A DNA stretch of 8,118 bases, taken from NCBI GenBank assembly GCA_036723735.1, contig DAIMGT010000103.1, forward strand, positions 1 to 8,118, given 5' to 3'. Below, piece after piece: positions 1-5,818 of this stretch. The position numbers and the translations under genes are program-made. Each line of letters starts with the position of its first letter. Position 1 is the first letter of the stretch. Source of the stretch: UBA4656 sp002405525 (GTDB lineage: Bacteria > Pseudomonadota > Gammaproteobacteria > Xanthomonadales > Ahniellaceae). The notes under the pieces are model-generated. The model ran no database searches. It was not told the DNA's origin and saw only the letters and a program-made list of their open reading frames with translations.

Positions 1-54
1 AACAAGGGCCGCGCCCTGTTCCGCGCGGTGGCGCAGGCGGCGGGGGGGTTGTGA
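1..54 (+). CDS. trpE: Anthranilate synthase component I, C-terminal end (partial)
   Basis: Only the last 17 codons and the TGA stop lie in the window, in frame 1, and the gene begins upstream. The peptide NKGRALFRAVAQAAGGL resembles the C-terminal tail of TrpE, in which an Asn-Lys-(Gly/Ala)-Arg-Ala stretch leads into the last helix. TrpE converts chorismate and ammonia to anthranilate, with the ammonia delivered by TrpG, encoded downstream. The identification rests on this short tail plus the downstream order trpG-trpD-trpC. The stop overlaps the start of the next gene (TGATG), which suggests translational coupling. PabB or another chorismate-using enzyme is possible but less likely in this context. 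Confidence 0.75.
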   Translation, partial: NKGRALFRAVAQAAGGL

Positions 55-962
55 TGTTGATGACAGGATTGCCGGTAGCTGCAGCGTTGCTGTTTCTGGC
101 AACTGAAGCTTCAGAAGCGCGCGTAGAAGCGTCGCGTCCAGTGTGTGGACCTGAAAGCATCGACGATGTCCGCGGCAGTCGGCCGAAATCCGTTAGGCGG
201 CATCTTGAGACCGCCCAGAGCATCGCTGCTCCCGGAGTAGGCGCACTTTCACTTGGCCCCGGAATACTGGTGCCAGTGCCCGATCTCCCGCTCGCAGGCG
301 TCATGGTCGTTGCGCACAACGATTCGTTGGGAATCGTCGTCCTGCGTTTCGCGGGGCCGTCAGAGCCACGGGTGACGATCAACTATGCAGCCAATTCGAC
401 TCTGGCAGCGGCGGCGAGCCAGTTCGGGGTCAGTCCCAGCCAGCTTATCGAGGACTACGTGATCGCCCCCGGACTGCCCAACTGCGGCGACAAGGTCGCA
501 GTGATTCATCACGCGCTGAGTGAGGTGGGTCTCGCGCTTGCAATCATGGTCGACACTAAGCGAGCTGACGTTGTCTGGAACGAGGCGCCGCTGCGAATCA
601 GTGCAGTCGCCACCACGCCTGCAAACAGACTGGCGCGATCCGCGGTGGTCGAAATCGATTCATCGCAAGGGCGGATCGTGGCGATCGATTGGTCCGAGTC
701 AGCGCTCCAAAATGAAGATCTGTCAGGCCTGATCACGGGGCATTGGATTCCTCAGTCGGGGGTTCGGCAAGATCTGGAGGAACTGAGCAGCGCGATTGCA
801 GTCGGAAGCTACGAGGCTGTGCTCGCGGCTGGCTCACGCCTCGCTGCAGCATGCTTGACCAAGATCGGGCAAGAAAGGCTCGCGTGCGGTGCTGCGCTCA
901 CTATGCTCGAACGTGAGCGGACCGGAAGAGATCATTCCGCTTCGGAACCCGCAATGGACTGA
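54..962 (+). CDS. Unrecognised secreted protein inserted between trpE and trpG
   Basis: I do not recognise this 302-residue protein. The N-terminus looks like a Sec signal peptide: a hydrophobic core at about residues 5-17 and a likely cleavage after Ala22 (SEA-R), so it is probably periplasmic or exported. The mature part has four cysteines (31, 144, 267, 278), which could form disulfides, several short beta-like stretches between 70 and 215, and a helical C-terminus from about 240. No catalytic motif is evident. The ATG at 54 overlaps the trpE stop and follows a G-rich run at 42-48 that could serve as a ribosome binding site. GTG at 51 or ATG at 60 are alternatives. It ends five bases before trpG. 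Hand counts on three 60-base lines gave 57-62% G+C against 70% for a trpD line, which suggests later acquisition. It is probably cotranscribed with trp genes, but no role in tryptophan synthesis can be read from it. Confidence 0.75.
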   Translation: MLMTGLPVAAALLFLATEASEARVEASRPVCGPESIDDVRGSRPKSVRRHLETAQSIAAPGVGALSLGPGILVPVPDLPLAGVMVVAHNDSLGIVVLRFAGPSEPRVTINYAANSTLAAAASQFGVSPSQLIEDYVIAPGLPNCGDKVAVIHHALSEVGLALAIMVDTKRADVVWNEAPLRISAVATTPANRLARSAVVEIDSSQGRIVAIDWSESALQNEDLSGLITGHWIPQSGVRQDLEELSSAIAVGSYEAVLAAGSRLAAACLTKIGQERLACGAALTMLERERTGRDHSASEPAMD

Positions 963-967
963 TTCCA

Positions 968-1561
968 ATGCTCCTGATGATCGACAACTACGACAGCTTC
1001 ACCTACAACCTCGTCCAGTATCTCGGCGAGCTCGGTGAGAACGTCCGCACGATCCGCAACGATGAACTCACGGTGGCGCAGATCGCGGCGCTGAAGCCGG
1101 AGCGCATCGTGATCTCGCCAGGTCCCTGTACGCCGAACGAAGCCGGCGTGTCGCTGGAGCTGATTGCGAAACTCGCGGGCAGCGTGCCGATCCTCGGCGT
1201 CTGCCTCGGCCACCAGAGCATCGGCCAGGCCTTCGGCGGCAAGGTCGTGCGGGCGCGCACGATCATGCACGGCAAGACCTCGATGATCCATCACGCGAAC
1301 GTGGGCGTGTTCGCCGGCCTGCCGAACCCGTTCGAGGCGACGCGCTACCACTCGCTGGTGGTCGAGCGCGCCAGCCTGCCGGATGGGCTCGAGGTGACCG
1401 CCTGGACGCAGCACGCGGACGGCACGGTCGACGAGATCATGGGCCTGCGCCACCGCAGCCTGCCGGTCGAGGGCGTGCAGTTCCATCCCGAATCGATCCT
1501 GACCCTCGCCGGCAAGGACCTGCTGCGCAACTTCCTGCAGCCGCTGCGTCGCGCGGCCTGA
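968..1561 (+). CDS. trpG: Anthranilate synthase component II, glutamine amidotransferase
   Basis: This 197-residue class I glutamine amidotransferase hydrolyses glutamine and passes ammonia to TrpE for anthranilate synthesis in the cytoplasm. The full domain is present: the IDNYDSFTYN start (5-14), the SPGPCTPNEAG oxyanion region (50-60), the nucleophile Cys79 in GVCLGHQ, the HGKTS motif (101-105) typical of TrpG/PabA, and the remaining triad residues His173 and Glu175 in QFHPES. Length is normal for a stand-alone subunit. The ATG at 968 lies five bases after the upstream stop with only a weak GGA at 956-958, so translation may depend on reinitiation. Such proteins often also serve as PabA for folate synthesis, so a dual role is possible. 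The trpE and trpD context supports the name trpG. Confidence 0.96.
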   Translation: MLLMIDNYDSFTYNLVQYLGELGENVRTIRNDELTVAQIAALKPERIVISPGPCTPNEAGVSLELIAKLAGSVPILGVCLGHQSIGQAFGGKVVRARTIMHGKTSMIHHANVGVFAGLPNPFEATRYHSLVVERASLPDGLEVTAWTQHADGTVDEIMGLRHRSLPVEGVQFHPESILTLAGKDLLRNFLQPLRRAA

Positions 1562-1576
1562 AGCCCGGAACCCGCC

Positions 1577-2617
1577 ATGCCGATCACGCCCCAGGAAGCG
1601 CTCCAGCGCACCATCGAGCACCGCGAGATCTTCCACGACGAGATGGTCGATCTGATGCGGCAGATCATGAGCGGCACGGTCTCGCCGCTGATGAGCGCGG
1701 CCATCCTCACCGGCCTGCGGGTGAAGAAGGAAACCATCGGCGAGATCACCGGGGCGGCGCGCGTGATGCGCGAGCTCTCGGCCAAGGTCGAGATCGACGG
1801 CGGGCCGCACTTCGTCGACATCGTCGGCACCGGCGGCGACGGCGCGCACACCTTCAACATCAGCACCGCGTCGATGTTCGTGGTGGCCGCCGCCGGCGGC
1901 ACCGTGGCCAAGCACGGCAATCGCAGCGTGTCCTCGAAATCCGGCAGCGCCGACGTGCTGGAGGCGCTCGGTGCGCGCATCGACCTCGGCCCCGCGCAGG
2001 TCGCCGAATGCATCCGCGAGTGCGGCATCGGCTTCATGTTCGCGCCCAACCACCACCAGGCGATGAAGAACGTCGCCCCGGTGCGCAAGGAGATGGGCGT
2101 GCGCACGATCTTCAACATCCTGGGACCACTGACCAACCCGGCCGGCGCGCCGAACATCCTGATGGGCGTGTTCCATCCGGACCTGGTCGGCATCCAGGTC
2201 CGCGCGCTGGAGCGCCTCGGCGCCCGGCATGCGCTGGTGGTGCACGGCCGCGACGGCATGGACGAGGTCTCGCTGGGTGCCGCCACCCTGGTGGGCGAAC
2301 TCAAGGACGGCGTGGTGCGCGAGTACGAAATCCATCCGGAGGAGTTCGACCTCGCGATGGCCTCCAGCCGCCAGTTGCGGGTCGAGAACGCCGCCGAGTC
2401 GCGCGCCCGCGTGGAGGAAGTGCTCGACGACCGCCCCGGCCCCGCGCGCGAGATCGTGGTCTTCAACGCCGCCGCCGCGCTGTACGCCGCCGACGTGGTG
2501 GACAGCATCGCTGGTGGCATCGGCGCCGCGCGTGCCGCACTGTCCAGTGGCGCCGCGCGCGACCGGCTGCACCGCTTCGTCGCCACCACGCGTCGCCTCG
2601 CCGGGAGCGGGCCGTGA
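1577..2617 (+). CDS. trpD: Anthranilate phosphoribosyltransferase
   Basis: TrpD transfers phosphoribose from PRPP to anthranilate, the second step of tryptophan synthesis. The 346-residue length matches the family. The helical N-terminal domain (about 1-70) is followed by the phosphate and PRPP loop GTGGDG (84-89), NIST (94-97), KHGNRS (112-117) with the serine- and glycine-rich stretch after it, Arg170 in the anthranilate site, and the metal-binding Asp229-Glu230. All key residues appear intact. The gene starts 15 bases after trpG, with GGAA at 1567-1570 as a modest ribosome binding site, and its TGA overlaps the GTG start of the next gene by four bases (GTGA). It is a stand-alone enzyme, not fused to TrpG as in enteric bacteria. 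Confidence 0.97.
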   Translation: MPITPQEALQRTIEHREIFHDEMVDLMRQIMSGTVSPLMSAAILTGLRVKKETIGEITGAARVMRELSAKVEIDGGPHFVDIVGTGGDGAHTFNISTASMFVVAAAGGTVAKHGNRSVSSKSGSADVLEALGARIDLGPAQVAECIRECGIGFMFAPNHHQAMKNVAPVRKEMGVRTIFNILGPLTNPAGAPNILMGVFHPDLVGIQVRALERLGARHALVVHGRDGMDEVSLGAATLVGELKDGVVREYEIHPEEFDLAMASSRQLRVENAAESRARVEEVLDDRPGPAREIVVFNAAAALYAADVVDSIAGGIGAARAALSSGAARDRLHRFVATTRRLAGSGP

Positions 2618-2955
2618 GCGGCAGCGGCTTCGCCGCCACGCCGCGCCCGCCGTACTGGGTGGTCGTGTTCACCTCGCAGCGCACGCCGGACGACGACGCG
2701 GGCTACGCGGCCGCCGCCGCGCGCATGGTGGAACTCACCCGTCAATCGCCGGGTTTCCTCGGCATCGAGAGCGTGCGCGGCGCCGACGGGCTGGGCATCA
2801 CGGTCTGCTACTGGGACAGCGAGGAAGCCATCGCCGGCTGGCGCGCCCATGTCGAACACGCCGAGGCCCGCGCCCAGGGCAAGGCCCGCTGGTACGCGCA
2901 CTACGAGCTGCGCGTCGCGAAGGTCGAGCGCGCCTATGGGGGCCCGCACGCATGA
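2614..2955 (+). CDS. Antibiotic biosynthesis monooxygenase (ABM) family protein
   Basis: This 113-residue protein resembles the ABM family of small dimeric alpha-beta barrel proteins (ferredoxin-like fold, related to IsdG and YgiN). After a variable start, the strand PYWVVVFTSQ (13-22) leads into a helix (about 28-45), the strand-turn GFLGIESVRGADGLG (47-61), TVCYWDSEEAIAGWR (63-77), a helix, and a last strand RWYAHYELRVAKVER (92-106). Members include quinone-forming monooxygenases, but many have no known substrate, and none can be assigned here. The GTG start overlaps the trpD stop (GTGA) and its own stop overlaps the trpC start (ATGA), so it is tightly coupled to tryptophan synthesis genes. 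An in-frame reading extends upstream to 2008 inside trpD, but the overlap, family length and clear domain start support GTG at 2614. Confidence 0.88.
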   Translation: MSGSGFAATPRPPYWVVVFTSQRTPDDDAGYAAAAARMVELTRQSPGFLGIESVRGADGLGITVCYWDSEEAIAGWRAHVEHAEARAQGKARWYAHYELRVAKVERAYGGPHA

Positions 2956-3740
2956 GCGACATCCTCGCCACCATCCTCGCCCGCAAGGCCGAGGAGGTCG
3001 CCGGGCGCCGCGCGCGGACCCCGCTGGCCGAGCTGCGCGCGCGTGCCGCCGACCAGCCGCCGCCCCGCGGCTTCGAGGCCGCGCTGCGCGCGAAGATCGC
3101 CGCCGGCCGTGCGGCGGTGATCGCCGAGGTGAAGAAGGCCTCGCCCAGCAAGGGCGTGATGCGCGCCGACTTCCGCCCGGCGCAGATCGCGCGCAGCTAT
3201 GCGGCCGGCGGCGCGGCCTGCCTGTCGGTGCTGACCGATCGCGACTTTTTCCAGGGCCACGAGGATTTCCTGGTCGCCGCGCGCGGGGCGTGCACGCTGC
3301 CGGTGCTGCGCAAGGACTTCATGATCGACGACTACCAGGTCCACGAAGCGCGCGCGATCGGCGCCGATGCGATCCTGCTGATCGTCGCCGCGCTCGACGA
3401 TGCGCGCCTGCGCGACCTGTGCGACCTCGGACTGTCGCTCGGCATGGACGTGCTGGTCGAGGTGCACGACGCGGACGAACTCGAGCGCGCGCTCGCCACG
3501 CGCTCGCCGCTGGTCGGCATCAACAACCGCAACCTGCGCACCTTCGCGACCTCGCTCGGCACCACACTCGACCTGCGCGCCCGCGTGCCCGCCGATCGCC
3601 TGCTGGTCACCGAGAGCGGCATCCATGCGCCGGCCGACGTGGCCCTGATGCGCGGCGCCGGCGTGCATGCCTTCCTGGTCGGCGAGGCCTTCATGCGGGC
3701 CGACGATCCCGGCACCGAACTGGCCCGTCTGTTCGCGTGA
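2952..3740 (+). CDS. trpC: Indole-3-glycerol phosphate synthase
   Basis: TrpC closes the indole ring of carboxyphenylamino-deoxyribulose phosphate, releasing CO2 and water, to give indole-3-glycerol phosphate. The 262-residue TIM barrel has the expected motifs in order: Glu59 and Lys61 in AEVKKASPSKG, LSVLTD (91-96), the catalytic Lys121 in LRKDFMID, Glu170 in VLVEVHD, Asn191 in INNRNL, Glu221-Ser222 in TESGI, and the phosphate-binding GEAFM near 244-248. It is a monofunctional enzyme with no TrpF domain. The ATG overlaps the preceding stop by four bases (ATGA) and the TGA overlaps the HAD start (GTGA). An open frame reaches far upstream through trpD and the ABM gene, but that part is a shadow reading. 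trpF is not in the window. Confidence 0.97.
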   Translation: MSDILATILARKAEEVAGRRARTPLAELRARAADQPPPRGFEAALRAKIAAGRAAVIAEVKKASPSKGVMRADFRPAQIARSYAAGGAACLSVLTDRDFFQGHEDFLVAARGACTLPVLRKDFMIDDYQVHEARAIGADAILLIVAALDDARLRDLCDLGLSLGMDVLVEVHDADELERALATRSPLVGINNRNLRTFATSLGTTLDLRARVPADRLLVTESGIHAPADVALMRGAGVHAFLVGEAFMRADDPGTELARLFA

Positions 3741-4417
3741 GCGGCGTGCCGTCCGGCCCCGGCGGGCGCCTCGTGCTGTTCGACTTCGACGGCGTGATCG
3801 TCGCCGGCGACAGCTTCGCCGCGTGGCTGCGGCGCGAGGGGCTCAAGCCGCCGCTGCGCCGGCTCGCCGGCTGGCTGGTGGCGCCAGTCGGGCTGCCGCT
3901 GATGGCCTTTCCCGTCACGCTGTCGCTGGGCGCGCGGCTGTTTCTGCACGCTGCCGTACTCGGTGCCGATGCCGCTGCGCTGCGGGCTTCGCTCGACGCC
4001 TGGGGTCGTGGACTGGCGCGCCGCCCCGCCAAGGTCATCGGCAATGGTCTTGCCGCGTTGCGGGGCCACCTCGCCGCAGGCGACCGGGTGGGCGTGGTCA
4101 GCGGCACCGAATCGACCCTGCTGCGCGCGGTGCTGGACGAGCTCGGCGTGCAGGGCGCCTCCATCGTCGCCTCGGAGCTCCACCTCGATGGCCGCCGGGC
4201 GCGCGTGCTTCGGCACTGCTTCGGCACCGGAAAACTCGCCGCGCTGGCGGCCGCCGGCATCGCGCCGCCCTGGGACCTCGCCTACAGCGACTCGCCCAAC
4301 GACTTGCCGCTGCTGCGGAACGCGCGCGAGGCGGTGTGCGTGAACTGGCGGCCTCGCGATCGGCCGCGTGCGACCTGCGCGCCGGGCGGCGTGGTTCGCT
4401 TCGTCGACTGGCGTTGA
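3737..4417 (+). CDS. HAD-IB phosphatase, PgpC/YfhB-like
   Basis: This 226-residue HAD-superfamily protein has all four motifs: motif I LFDFDG with Asp16 (nucleophile) and Asp18, motif II VVSGTES with Ser122, motif III with Lys166 in FGTGK, and motif IV YSDSPNDLPLL with Asp185 and Asp189. The spacing and the SDSxxDxPLL signature resemble the HAD-IB group that includes phosphoserine phosphatase-like enzymes and E. coli PgpC (YfhB), which dephosphorylates phosphatidylglycerol phosphate. As in PgpC, a hydrophobic cap segment (about 43-75) lies between motifs I and II and could associate with the membrane. Substrate is inferred only. The GTG start overlaps the trpC stop (GTGA), so it is probably the last gene of the trp message, and it ends 7 bases from the convergent GNAT gene. 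A SerB-like or unknown phosphomonoesterase is the main alternative. Confidence 0.88.
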   Translation: MSGVPSGPGGRLVLFDFDGVIVAGDSFAAWLRREGLKPPLRRLAGWLVAPVGLPLMAFPVTLSLGARLFLHAAVLGADAAALRASLDAWGRGLARRPAKVIGNGLAALRGHLAAGDRVGVVSGTESTLLRAVLDELGVQGASIVASELHLDGRRARVLRHCFGTGKLAALAAAGIAPPWDLAYSDSPNDLPLLRNAREAVCVNWRPRDRPRATCAPGGVVRFVDWR

Positions 4418-4424
4418 ACCGCGC

Positions 4425-4889
4425 TCAGGCGTCGCCGAGACGGCGCACGAAGCGGGTCGAACTTTCGGCGTAGCCGCAGGCGCGGTAGAACTCGTGTGCG
4501 CCCTGGCGGTGGGCGGCGGTGGTGACCTCGATCCGCGCGGCCCCCGCCGCGCGCGCCCGCGATTCGGCTTCGCGCAGCATCTCGCGGCCGACGCCGGACA
4601 TGCGGTGCGAATCGGCGACGATCAGCGTGGTGATACGGCAGGTCGTGCGCCCCAGCGGCACGAAGTACATGAAGTCCAGCGCCAGGAGGCCGCAGGGCTC
4701 GCCGTGCAGTTCGGCCAGCAGCAGGGCCTGGGTCGGGTCCTCCGCCACCGTCATGATGCGGTCGACCGCCTCCTCCCGATTGCACTGGTAGCCGAGTTCG
4801 CCCAGCAGGCACGCCACGGCCGCGCCGTCGGACGGCTTCGCCGGTCGCAGGGCCGGACGGGTGGCGATAGACGGCGGGCGATCGATCAT
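4425..4889 (-). CDS. GNAT-family N-acetyltransferase
   Basis: This 154-residue protein is a GNAT acetyltransferase. A first strand with LRPAKPSDGAAVACLL (14-29) is followed by TTLIVADSHRMSGVGREML (87-105), containing the acetyl-CoA pyrophosphate loop Arg96-x-x-Gly99-x-Gly101, and by motif B at AHEFYRACGYAESSTRF (131-147). The substrate cannot be told: small molecules, antibiotics or protein N-termini are all possible. The ATG at 4887-4889 lies five bases after the clp stop without a clear ribosome binding site, so it is probably read from the clp message by coupling. An open frame continues upstream to 5201, but that part overlaps clp in another frame. The C-terminus faces the HAD gene across a 7-base gap. 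Confidence 0.87.
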   Translation of the reverse strand: MIDRPPSIATRPALRPAKPSDGAAVACLLGELGYQCNREEAVDRIMTVAEDPTQALLLAELHGEPCGLLALDFMYFVPLGRTTCRITTLIVADSHRMSGVGREMLREAESRARAAGAARIEVTTAAHRQGAHEFYRACGYAESSTRFVRRLGDA

Positions 4890-4894
4890 GGCGG

Positions 4895-5602
4895 TCAGCG
4901 AGTGCCGAACACCACGATGGTCTTGCCCTTGACCGACACCTTCCCAGCCTCCTCGAGCTGCTTGAGCACGCGGCCGACCATCTCGCGCGAGCAGCCGACG
5001 ATGCGGCTGATCTCCTGCCGCGAGATGCGGATCTGGGTGCCCTGCGGGTGCGACATCGCGTCCGGCTCCTGGCACAGGTCGAGCAGGGTGCGCGAAACGC
5101 GGCTGGTCACGTCCATGAAGGCCAGCCGGGAGACCTTGCGGCTGGTCTGCAGCAAGCGGCGCGTCAGCTGTGCGCCGATCGCGAACAAGATCCGCGGGCA
5201 CTCAGCCGCCAGCGGACCGGCGAGCAAGTTGAACACGCGCTCGTAACTGATTTCGGCCAGTTCGCACGGCGTCCGGCTGCGGACCATGACTTCGCGCCGT
5301 TGCGGCTCGACGAACAGGCCGACTTCACCGATGAAGTCGCCCTTGTTGAGGTAGGCGAGGATCAGTTCCCGGCCGTCCTCCTCCTCGCTGGAGACGGTCA
5401 AGGAGCCCTCGACGATGTAATGCAGTGTGCCGGCACTGTCGCCCGGCCGGAAGATCGCCGTCTTCCCTGGGTAGCGGCGCCTGTGGCAGGCGGTGAGGAA
5501 TTTCTCGAGGGTGACCGCATCCAGCGTCAGCTGCGTCGGCGTCTGGGCGCGGTCGATGACCGGCATCGACGGCTGAAAACGCTCGGCGGCGGCTTTCGTC
5601 AT
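4895..5602 (-). CDS. clp: CRP-like global regulator Clp
   Basis: This 235-residue CRP/FNR-family regulator closely resembles Xanthomonas Clp. It has a cyclic-nucleotide-binding beta roll (about 30-125; FRPGDSAGTLHYIVEG, IGEVGLF), a long dimer helix (about 137-163) and a winged helix-turn-helix (about 192-216) ending in KGKTIVVFGTR. The recognition helix GCSREMVGRVLK keeps Arg206, Glu207 and Arg211, matching E. coli CRP Arg180, Glu181 and Arg185, so a TGTGA-type half site is expected. Position 104, aligned by eye with CRP Ser83, is Glu, as reported for Xanthomonas Clp, which responds to cyclic di-GMP rather than cAMP. In xanthomonads Clp controls extracellular enzymes and virulence or predation genes. 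The ATG at 5600-5602 is 27 bases below a good promoter. Its ribosome binding site is weak, and Met13 is an alternative start. Confidence 0.95.
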   Translation of the reverse strand: MTKAAAERFQPSMPVIDRAQTPTQLTLDAVTLEKFLTACHRRRYPGKTAIFRPGDSAGTLHYIVEGSLTVSSEEEDGRELILAYLNKGDFIGEVGLFVEPQRREVMVRSRTPCELAEISYERVFNLLAGPLAAECPRILFAIGAQLTRRLLQTSRKVSRLAFMDVTSRVSRTLLDLCQEPDAMSHPQGTQIRISRQEISRIVGCSREMVGRVLKQLEEAGKVSVKGKTIVVFGTR

Positions 5603-5635
5603 GACCCGATCATCGCATGGCGTGGCGGCAAGCGC

Positions 5636-5664
5636 CTTATAGGCCCATCGTCGCGGGAATTCAA
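5636..5664 (-). promoter_or_regulatory. Predicted sigma70-type promoter of clp
   Basis: On the - strand a -35 box TTGAAT (5659-5664) is separated by 17 bases from a -10 box TATAAG (5636-5641). This is a near-consensus spacing and two good hexamers in otherwise very GC-rich DNA. Transcription would begin near 5629 and give a leader of about 27 bases before the clp start. It probably drives clp and the GNAT gene together. Confidence 0.65.
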
Positions 5665-5680
5665 ACGCCGGCTCGGGAGT

Positions 5681-5699
5681 CGCCGGCCGCGTACCGGCG
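5681..5699. repeat. Inverted repeat between the clp and speD promoters
   Basis: Six-base arms CGCCGG and CCGGCG flank a seven-base spacer. The element lies just upstream of the predicted clp -35 box and about 50 bases upstream of the speD -35 box, where an activator or repressor could act on either gene. It does not match the CRP/Clp consensus, and in GC-rich DNA such a repeat may occur by chance. Confidence 0.25.
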
Positions 5700-5751
5700 C
5701 GAACGTGGACGCCAGCGTGGTGCGGTCTGCGGCCTGTCCGGCGGCCGCCCC

Positions 5752-5779
5752 TTGTGCCGGGCGCCAAAGCAGTGATAAT
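5752..5779 (+). promoter_or_regulatory. Predicted sigma70-type promoter of speD
   Basis: A -35 box TTGTGC (5752-5757), a 16-base spacer and a -10 box GATAAT (5774-5779) precede speD. Transcription would start near 5786, giving a leader of about 33 bases that includes the GAGGAG ribosome binding site. It is the only AT-rich -10-like hexamer near the start of speD on this strand. Confidence 0.6.
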
Positions 5780-5806
5780 GCGCGCCCTTTCCGTGCCCCG
5801 CCGCGC

Positions 5807-5812
5807 GAGGAG
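5807..5812 (+). promoter_or_regulatory. Ribosome binding site of speD
   Basis: GAGGAG lies six bases before the ATG at 5819-5821. It settles the speD start, because the open frame continues far upstream through the antisense of clp. Confidence 0.85.
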
Positions 5813-5818
5813 CCCGCC

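Noticed and set aside
932..2572. Long open frame on the - strand opposite trpG and trpD (546 codons)
   Set aside because: It is a His-, Arg- and Ala-rich antisense shadow of two well-supported genes, typical of high-GC DNA, with no recognisable domain.
1345..2949. Second long - strand frame across trpG, trpD and the ABM gene
   Set aside because: Low-complexity Arg/Ser/Ala-rich translation opposite genuine genes, with no motif or ribosome binding site.
2849..3736. N-terminal extension of the HAD gene through trpC
   Set aside because: The upstream part is an Arg-rich shadow of trpC; HAD homology starts right after GTG 3737, which overlaps the trpC stop by four bases.
4890..5201. N-terminal extension of the GNAT gene into clp
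   Set aside because: The extra 104 residues are a shadow of clp in another frame; the GNAT domain is complete from ATG 4889.
5603..5818. Clp/CRP binding site in the clp-speD interval
   Set aside because: No TGTGA/TCACA pair with six-base spacing was found by eye.
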